Below, piece after piece: positions 6,294 to 11,015 of a stretch of 11,015 nt of DNA. Position 1 is the first letter of the stretch. The number at the start of each line of letters is the position of its first letter. This DNA comes from an uncultured Alistipes sp. GTDB taxonomy: Bacteria > Bacteroidota > Bacteroidia > Bacteroidales > Rikenellaceae. Location of the stretch: the NCBI GenBank assembly GCA_949840605.1, contig CATKXN010000092.1, forward strand, positions 1 through 11,015, given 5' to 3'. The position numbers and the translations under genes are program-made. Under the pieces are notes generated by a model. That model was not told the DNA's origin and searched no databases. It worked only from the letters and a program-made list of their open reading frames with translations.

Positions 6294-6475
6294 TACGCAC
6301 GACCGGAATTTCGGCAACGCACGGCGACGGTTCTCAAACCTTTCGGATTACCAATATATATTACGGTACTACCTCGAGGTTGCCGCGCCGCGGAAAACTC
6401 AGGGGACCGGCAAGGCCGCTACCCGCCTGAGTTGATGAAAAGAGAATTAAAATTAAACCAACGAATCGAATTAAA
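6294..6475 (+). promoter_or_regulatory. Structured spacer before rpsB (candidate S2 leader)
   Basis: This 182-base spacer holds no gene and no clear TAnnTTTG promoter. A compound hairpin stands out at 6396-6433: AACTCAGG (6396-6403) pairs with CCTGAGTT (6426-6433), GG (6404-6405) can pair with CC (6423-6424), and CGGC (6408-6411) pairs with GCCG (6415-6418) around loop AAG. No T-run follows, so it is not an intrinsic terminator. Further possible pairings are TAGTAC 6291-6296 with GTACTA 6366-6371, and CGGCAAC 6312-6318 with GTTGCCG 6379-6385. After the hairpin an A-rich stretch (6437-6475) leads into the rpsB ATG. Autoregulation by S2 is inferred from the position only. Confidence 0.45.
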
Positions 6476-7393
6476 ATGTCACGTACAGATTTTAATACAT
6501 TACTGGAAGCCGGTGCGCACTTCGGTCACCTGAAGCGCAAATGGAACCCCAAAATGGCTCCTTACATCTTCATGGAGAAGAACGGCATCCACATCATCGA
6601 CCTGCACAAGACCGTGCTGAAGATCGATGAGGCTGCTGCAGCCATCAAGCAGATCGCCAAGAGCGGTCGCCGCGTGCTGTTCGTAGCCACCAAGAAACAA
6701 GCCAAAGACATTGTTGCCGAAAAGGTGGCAGCCGTCGGAATGCCTTACGTCACCGAGCGTTGGGCCGGCGGTATGCTGACAAACTTCCCCACCATACGTA
6801 AAGCCGTCAAGAAAATGGCCACCATCGACAAGATGACCACCGACGGCACGTTCGATAATTTCTCCAAGCGCGAGAAGCTCCAGATCGCCCGCCAGCGCGC
6901 CAAGCTGGAGAAGAACCTCGGCTCGATCGCCGACCTGACGCGTCTTCCGGCCGCCCTGTTCGTCGTCGACGTTCAGAAGGAGGCCAACGCCGTGAAGGAG
7001 GCCAAGCGCCTCAGCATCCCCGTATTTGCAATGGTAGACACTTGTTGTGATCCGACCGACATTGATTACGTTATCCCTGCAAATGACGATGCTACGAAGT
7101 CGATCGCCGTGGTCCTCGAGGCCATGTGCGCCGCTATCGCCGAGGGCTCCGAGGAGCGCAAGCTCGAGAAGGAGAAGGAAGCACAGGAGGCTGACGCCGA
7201 GGGTGCTGCTGTCAAGAAGGAGGGCAAGCCCCGCATCAAGAAAGCCGTGAAGGCCGCTATCGATGCCGAGGAGGCTGCCGTGGCAGAGGTTGTCGCCGCT
7301 GTCGAAACTCCGTTTGAGGAGCCCGCTGCCGCTCCCGCCGAGGAGGCCGCCGAAGTTGTTGCCGAGGCCGTTGTCGAGGAAAAGGCAGAATAA
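6476..7393 (+). CDS. rpsB: 30S ribosomal protein S2 with a long acidic C-terminal extension
   Basis: S2, 305 residues; E. coli S2 has 241. Residues 1-225 are the standard fold: LLEAGAHFGHLKRKWNPKMAPYIF near the start, IIDLHKTV, FVATKKQAKDIV, ERWAGGMLTNFPTIRK (94-109) and LPAALFVVDVQKEANAVKEAKRLSIPVFAMVDTCCDPTDIDYVIPANDDA (157-206). S2 is a late-assembling protein at the back of the small subunit, between head and body. Residues from about 226 to 305 are an extension: first a charged K/E-rich stretch (226-260), then Ala/Glu-rich low-complexity sequence ending VVEEKAE. No frameshift is seen, and the TAA is followed 34 bases later by tsf in the usual rpsB-tsf order. The ATG at 6476 is preceded by A-rich sequence without a Shine-Dalgarno site, and the N-terminus MSRTDFNTLLEAG fits the family. 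Confidence 0.97.
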   Translation: MSRTDFNTLLEAGAHFGHLKRKWNPKMAPYIFMEKNGIHIIDLHKTVLKIDEAAAAIKQIAKSGRRVLFVATKKQAKDIVAEKVAAVGMPYVTERWAGGMLTNFPTIRKAVKKMATIDKMTTDGTFDNFSKREKLQIARQRAKLEKNLGSIADLTRLPAALFVVDVQKEANAVKEAKRLSIPVFAMVDTCCDPTDIDYVIPANDDATKSIAVVLEAMCAAIAEGSEERKLEKEKEAQEADAEGAAVKKEGKPRIKKAVKAAIDAEEAAVAEVVAAVETPFEEPAAAPAEEAAEVVAEAVVEEKAE

Positions 7394-7427
7394 TTGTATT
7401 ACGAACCGTAAGAGAAAGGAAAGAATT

Positions 7428-8258
7428 ATGGAAATCAAAGCTGCAGATGTAATGAAGCTCCGCAAGATGACCGGCGCCGGTATGATGGATTGCAAGAAAG
7501 CACTCATCGAGGCCGAGGGCGACTATGCGCGTGCTCAGGACATTATCCGCGAGAAGGGTAAGCTCGTCGTTGCCAAGCGCGCCGACCGCACCGCTACCGA
7601 GGGTGTCGTCGTGACGAAGATCGCAGGCTCGAAGGCTTACATCCTCTGCCTGGCGTGCGAAACCGACTTCGTGGCCCAGAATGCCGAGTACAGCGCTTCG
7701 GCTGAGGCCATGCTGGAGGTTGCCGTGAAGAACGACGCTGCAGACCGCGACGCGCTGCTGGCTACGAAGAACGACGATGGTCATACCGTCGAGGAGATGG
7801 TGACCGAAAAGTCGGGTCAGACGGGTGAGAAAATCGAGCTGGCATACTATGCCCGCATCGAGGCTCCCTACTGCGCCGCATATGTGCACTTCAACAAGAA
7901 GCTGGGTACGATCCTGGGCTTCAACAAGGAGATTCCCGCCGAGGTGGCCCACACCGTGACCATGCAGGCTACGGCCATGGCTCCGGTTTCGATCTCCGAG
8001 GCCGACTGCCCGGCAGAGGTAGTGGAGCACGAGCGCAAGATCGCCCTGGAGTCCATGAAGCAGGACCCCAAGAACGCCAACAAACCCGAGGCTATTCTGG
8101 AGAAGATCGCCGAAGGCAAGATGCGCAAGTTCTTCGAGGAGAACACGCTGCTGGCCCAGCCGGTGGTAGGCGAGAAGGAGTCGATCGCCGACTTCATCCA
8201 CAAGGCCGACAAGGACGCTACGGTCGTCGCCTACAAGCGTTTCGCCCTGGGCGAGTAG
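7428..8258 (+). CDS. tsf: Translation elongation factor Ts
   Basis: EF-Ts, 276 residues, the guanine nucleotide exchange factor that releases GDP from EF-Tu. The N-terminal UBA-like domain carries LRKMTGAGMMDCKKALIEAEGD (11-32). The TDFV motif is at 79-82, with D80 and F81 in the positions that in E. coli disturb the Mg2+ site of EF-Tu. The core domain continues to about 250, including the KIALESMKQDPKNANKPEAILEKIAEGKMRKFFEENTLLAQ block. The start at ATG 7428 is favoured by the conserved N-terminus and by an AAAGGA sequence at 7415-7420, 7 bases upstream, one of the few Shine-Dalgarno-like sites here. The frame stays open further upstream only as a shadow of rpsB. It is the last gene of the operon and is followed by three hairpins. 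Confidence 0.98.
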   Translation: MEIKAADVMKLRKMTGAGMMDCKKALIEAEGDYARAQDIIREKGKLVVAKRADRTATEGVVVTKIAGSKAYILCLACETDFVAQNAEYSASAEAMLEVAVKNDAADRDALLATKNDDGHTVEEMVTEKSGQTGEKIELAYYARIEAPYCAAYVHFNKKLGTILGFNKEIPAEVAHTVTMQATAMAPVSISEADCPAEVVEHERKIALESMKQDPKNANKPEAILEKIAEGKMRKFFEENTLLAQPVVGEKESIADFIHKADKDATVVAYKRFALGE

Positions 8259-8269
8259 TTTCCGGTGAT

Positions 8270-8340
8270 TGCGGCTCTCCTGCCGCATATCGCTTAAATC
8301 CTTGAAAGGGACGTACTCCGGTACTATCCTTTCGTTTAAG
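8270..8340 (+). promoter_or_regulatory. Two successive hairpins in the 3' untranslated region of tsf
   Basis: Hairpin A: TGCGGC (8270-8275) pairs with GCCGCA (8282-8287), loop of 6. Hairpin B is larger and interrupted: CTTAAA (8293-8298) with TTTAAG (8335-8340), GAAAGG (8304-8309) with CCTTTC (8328-8333), and GTAC (8313-8316) with GTAC (8321-8324), about 16 bp in total. Neither is followed by a T-run, so they are not simple terminators. They may protect the 3' end or form part of a processed RNA; this is inferred. Confidence 0.5.
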
Positions 8341-8347
8341 GTAATGC

Positions 8348-8389
8348 CAGACGAGGTTACGATTTTCAGATCGTAACCTCGTCTGTTTT
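8348..8389 (+). terminator. Intrinsic terminator of the rplM-rpsI-rpsB-tsf operon
   Basis: A perfect 16-bp stem (8348-8363 with 8370-8385) encloses the loop TTTCAG and is followed by TTTT (8386-8389). It lies 89 bases after the tsf stop. On the opposite strand no T-run follows the stem, so it should not serve the convergent glycosidase transcript. Confidence 0.85.
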
Positions 8390-8500
8390 GCTGCGTTTTG
8401 CTTAGTACAGTCCCGTGGGCAGAATCCATTCCTCTCCCGGGGATCGTCGGCACGGCAATGAATTCAGCCGATGCACAGACTTATGCGGAACGGCAAAAAA

Positions 8501-10795
8501 TCAGATTAGTAGCCTCCCTGCAAGGGGCAGATCCTCCGACGATGTTCCCACGCTCATTTTCCATTCTCCGGCTGGTACGGACCAACCTCCCGTTTCGCCG
8601 CCCTGCCAGATCGCAAGGTCGCCGATCCGCAGTGTGATCGATACCCGGCAGCTTTCCGAGGGACGAAGCACCGTGGTCTTGCAATATCCCTTCAATTCGA
8701 CGGCGGGCCTGTCGGGCGTGCCTTCGGGGGCCGAGGCATAGAGCTGCACCACCTGCTTGGCGGGGTGTTTCCCGACGTTGCGGACCTGTACGCTTGCCGT
8801 GATTCTCTCTCCGTCGCGTTCGAGTTTCAGGTCGGAGAGTTCGAACTCGGAATAGGTCAGGCCGAATCCGAACGGATAGGAGACGGGCACCCCTGCGGTC
8901 GCATAATAGCGGTACCCGACATAAATATCCTCTTCGTAATCCGTATAGTCGATGTTGGGAATATCCGAGTATTTTACGGAGGTGCTGTAATGTTCGTACG
9001 ACTGGTTGAGCCCGGTTTCCGGGACGTTGAGCGGGAAATTCTGCGCGGGTACGTCGGCGTAGCGGACCGGAATCGTCATCGGCAGATGTCCGCTCGGCGA
9101 GACCTCTCCCGCGAGCACCGCGGCGACGGAGTTTCCGCCCTCCTGTCCCGGCTGCCAGCAGATCATCACCGCGTCGGCCATATCCTGCCAGGAGGCCATT
9201 TCGACGACGCCGCAGATATTGAGCATCACCACCACTTTCTTGCCGGCGGCACGGAATGCCCGGCTGACGCTTTTGATGAGCGCCGTTTCGTCGGTGCGGA
9301 GCAGGTAGTCTCTTTCGATATGCCGGTCGAAGGCTTCGGCCGAGGTGCGGCTGATCGTGATCACGGCCACGTCCGACTCCGCGGCGCCGCGTTCGATTGC
9401 GCTGTCGATGTCCCGGACCTCGTTCGGCCTCAGATCGTACAGGTACCAGGGCCGGACCGCCCTGATCGGCGCGAGCCGTTCGTTTTCCCGGCGTATCCAT
9501 TCGACGTAGAGCGAATCGACCGCCGGGTTCAGCGTAAATCCGCTGCGAAGCAGTCCGTCGCGCAGGTCCACGACGTAGGGTTTGTTGACGTCGCCCGAAC
9601 CTCTGCCTCCCGCCGTGAACGCATAGGAGCCGACGCCGTAGAGGGCGATCCGCGCGGAACTGTCCAGTGGCAGCGTCGCGTCGTTTTTCAGCAGCACCAT
9701 TCCTTCGGCCGCCGCGTCGCGGGCCACGGCGGCATGCGCTTCGAGATCGGGGGCGTCCGAGTAGCGGTACCCGCTGAAACGCAGGGTCCTGAGCACCAGT
9801 TCCAGAATCCGCCGCACGCACCGGTCGATTTCGGGCTCTGTCAGCGAGCCGTCCTTCAACGCCGCCAGCAGCGTCTCGTACTGGACATTCATGCCGGGTT
9901 GGATCATGTCGTTGCCGGCTTTCACCTGTTTCACGGCGTCGAGCCCTCCGCCCCAGTCCGTCACCACGGCGCCCCGGTAACCCCATTCGCCGCGGAGAAT
10001 GTCGGTCACGAGCTTCCGGCTTTCGGACGTGTACTCCCCGTTCACGTAGTTGTAGGAGGTCATCACGGTCCACGGATCGCTTTCCCGGACAGCGATCTCG
10101 AAATTCCGGAGATAGATCTCCCGCAGCGCCCGTTCGCTCAGCCGGGCGTCGTTTCCCAGCCGGTTGATCTCCTGGTTGTTGACCGCATAGTGTTTGACGG
10201 AGGTGCCCACGCCCTCGCGCTGTACGCCCCGGACGTAGGCTGCCGCGATTTTCCCGGCCAGCAGCGGGTCTTCGGAGTAGTATTCGAAATTCCGGCCGCA
10301 CAGCGGATTGCGCATGATGTTCAGTCCGGGGGCGAGCAGCACGTCGACTCCGTATTCTTTGGCTTCGTTGCCGATCACGGCTCCGACGTCGGCGACGAGT
10401 TCGTCGTTCCACGAAGCCGCCAGGAGCGTCCCGATCGGAACCCCCGTGCAGAAATAGGTCTTTTCGTCGCCCTCCCGATGCGGGTCGATGCGGACGCCGG
10501 CCGGTCCGTCGGCGAATACGACGGGGGTGATGCCCAGCCGTTCGACGGGATATGTCGTGCCGGCGGCTCCCGCGACGATCCGTTCCGTGTAGCCTACGTC
10601 GGCCCGTTCGGCGTCCGAAAAGCTCCGCGACATGCCGACGATCAGGTTCGCTTTCTCTTCATGCGTCATTGCGGCGACGATTTCGTCGATATTCGCGGCG
10701 GAGAGTTTCAACGGTTTCCGCCGAGCCGCTCCGGCGTCCGCCGCAGTCAGAAGCAGCGCCGCACACAGGGCGACGGTCTTGAAATAATTGTACAT
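8501..10795 (-). CDS. Secreted glycoside hydrolase family 3 protein (beta-glucosidase-like)
   Basis: A 764-residue protein of GH3 length and layout that should hydrolyse beta-linked glycosides, releasing sugars from the non-reducing end; the exact substrate cannot be read from sequence. A signal peptide (about 1-23, ending ADAGA) suggests the periplasm or cell surface. The N-terminal TIM-barrel domain (about 35-345) has DGPAG (96-100), KHYAVNNQE (201-209), SYNYVNG (247-253) and the nucleophile D280 in VVTDWGG. The alpha/beta sandwich domain (about 355-575) has EGMVLLKND (364-372) and a probable acid/base E487 in SRTSAEAFDR, then GQEGGNSVAAVLAGEVSPSGHLP. EDIYVGYRYY (622-631) and PFGFGLTYS (641-649) lead to a C-terminal fibronectin-type III-like domain (about 670-752). 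It runs against the tsf operon. The gene upstream on the same strand ends 12 bases before this ATG, so both are probably in one operon. No clear terminator is seen after it. Confidence 0.93.
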   Translation of the reverse strand: MYNYFKTVALCAALLLTAADAGAARRKPLKLSAANIDEIVAAMTHEEKANLIVGMSRSFSDAERADVGYTERIVAGAAGTTYPVERLGITPVVFADGPAGVRIDPHREGDEKTYFCTGVPIGTLLAASWNDELVADVGAVIGNEAKEYGVDVLLAPGLNIMRNPLCGRNFEYYSEDPLLAGKIAAAYVRGVQREGVGTSVKHYAVNNQEINRLGNDARLSERALREIYLRNFEIAVRESDPWTVMTSYNYVNGEYTSESRKLVTDILRGEWGYRGAVVTDWGGGLDAVKQVKAGNDMIQPGMNVQYETLLAALKDGSLTEPEIDRCVRRILELVLRTLRFSGYRYSDAPDLEAHAAVARDAAAEGMVLLKNDATLPLDSSARIALYGVGSYAFTAGGRGSGDVNKPYVVDLRDGLLRSGFTLNPAVDSLYVEWIRRENERLAPIRAVRPWYLYDLRPNEVRDIDSAIERGAAESDVAVITISRTSAEAFDRHIERDYLLRTDETALIKSVSRAFRAAGKKVVVMLNICGVVEMASWQDMADAVMICWQPGQEGGNSVAAVLAGEVSPSGHLPMTIPVRYADVPAQNFPLNVPETGLNQSYEHYSTSVKYSDIPNIDYTDYEEDIYVGYRYYATAGVPVSYPFGFGLTYSEFELSDLKLERDGERITASVQVRNVGKHPAKQVVQLYASAPEGTPDRPAVELKGYCKTTVLRPSESCRVSITLRIGDLAIWQGGETGGWSVPAGEWKMSVGTSSEDLPLAGRLLI

Positions 10796-10807
10796 CGTTT
10801 CGTTGTT

Positions 10808-11015
10808 TTAGTCGAGCATCTTTTCGAAGAGGTCCCCGTCCTTCCGGCCGATCGTGGAGCCTGCGGTCAGTTCCCAGTAGGAGGTCTGCATCTCCATCAG
10901 CGCCTGGGTCGTTACGATCCAGCTCTGTATCCATCCCGTGAGCGTCGAGAGCGCGCCCCAGCCCGCATCGGCGTCGGAAGCCCAGTAATCCCAGTTCCTG
11001 TAGTTGAACGCCCGG
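10808..11015 (-). CDS. C-terminal fragment of an unrecognised tryptophan-rich protein
   Basis: The last 68 residues of a protein whose start lies right of the window. They can be read on the minus strand from base 11014 to the TAA at 10810-10808. The sequence is rich in Trp and Tyr: RAFNYRNWDYWASDADAG at the left, then WGALSTLTGWIQSWIVTTQA, a helix-like LMEMQTSYWELT, and the end DGDLFEKMLD. I do not recognise the family. Amphipathic helices with many aromatic residues would suit an alpha/alpha-barrel carbohydrate-active enzyme. The position 12 bases upstream of a secreted GH3 gene supports a role in glycan use, but this is inference. The reading is preferred over the overlapping frame at 10659-10934 because it ends cleanly before the GH3 start and has protein-like composition. 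Confidence 0.6.
   Translation of the reverse strand, partial: RAFNYRNWDYWASDADAGWGALSTLTGWIQSWIVTTQALMEMQTSYWELTAGSTIGRKDGDLFEKMLD

Noticed and set aside
7263..7427. Upstream extension of tsf into rpsB
   Set aside because: The extra residues are Arg/Pro/Leu-rich shadow of the S2 tail. EF-Ts begins at MEIKAADVMKLRKMTGAG with a Shine-Dalgarno-like site before it.
8348..8389. Bidirectional terminator shared by tsf and the convergent GH3 gene
   Set aside because: The T-run is present only on the plus strand; the minus strand has no T-run after the stem.
8402..8503. The GH3 frame stays open for 33 codons beyond its TGA, ending GEEWILPTGLY, suggesting read-through or a premature stop
   Set aside because: The domain is complete before the TGA, with a normal fibronectin-type III-like end. 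A 33-codon open stretch is common in GC-rich DNA, and the added residues match nothing I know.
8481..10412. A 643-codon minus-strand frame overlapping the GH3 gene in another frame
   Set aside because: Its composition is Arg-rich shadow sequence, while the overlapping frame is a complete GH3 protein with catalytic motifs.

Overview
The window looks like a chromosomal segment of a GC-rich member of the Bacteroidales, most likely Alistipes or another Rikenellaceae. This is inferred from three things: the gene families and their order (a methylmalonyl-CoA decarboxylase cluster and rplM-rpsI-rpsB-tsf), promoters of the Bacteroidetes type (TTG, about 20 bases, TAnnTTTG), and A-rich leaders with weak Shine-Dalgarno sites. 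No mobile element, tRNA, rRNA or CRISPR array is visible.

Region 1 (1-2422, + strand) is the 3' part of an operon for a membrane-bound, biotin-dependent, Na+-translocating acyl-CoA decarboxylase, best read as methylmalonyl-CoA decarboxylase. In order it holds the C-terminal end of the carboxyltransferase alpha subunit, a small one-helix OadG-type subunit, the biotin carrier protein, and the multi-helix OadB-type carboxybiotin decarboxylase, closed by an intrinsic terminator. Together they would convert methylmalonyl-CoA to propionyl-CoA and CO2 and export Na+, the last energy-conserving step of the succinate-to-propionate route.

Region 2 (2421-5326, + strand) holds two adjacent paralogous secreted proteins of unknown function. 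They are built from three and four tandem TonB-C-terminal-like modules, with no membrane anchor and no proline-rich spacer. Each gene has its own promoter and its own terminator. This is the least ordinary part of the window.

Region 3 (5357-8389, + strand) is a translation operon, rplM-rpsI-rpsB-tsf (L13, S9, S2, EF-Ts). It starts at a strong Bacteroidetes promoter with a hairpin at the predicted transcript start. A structured 182-base spacer precedes rpsB, and three successive hairpins follow tsf, the last being a terminator with a 16-bp stem.

Region 4 (8501-11015, - strand) runs towards the translation operon. It holds a secreted family 3 glycoside hydrolase and, 12 bases upstream, the C-terminal end of a tryptophan-rich protein that I do not recognise. 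These look like the last two genes of a carbohydrate-use operon entering from the right.
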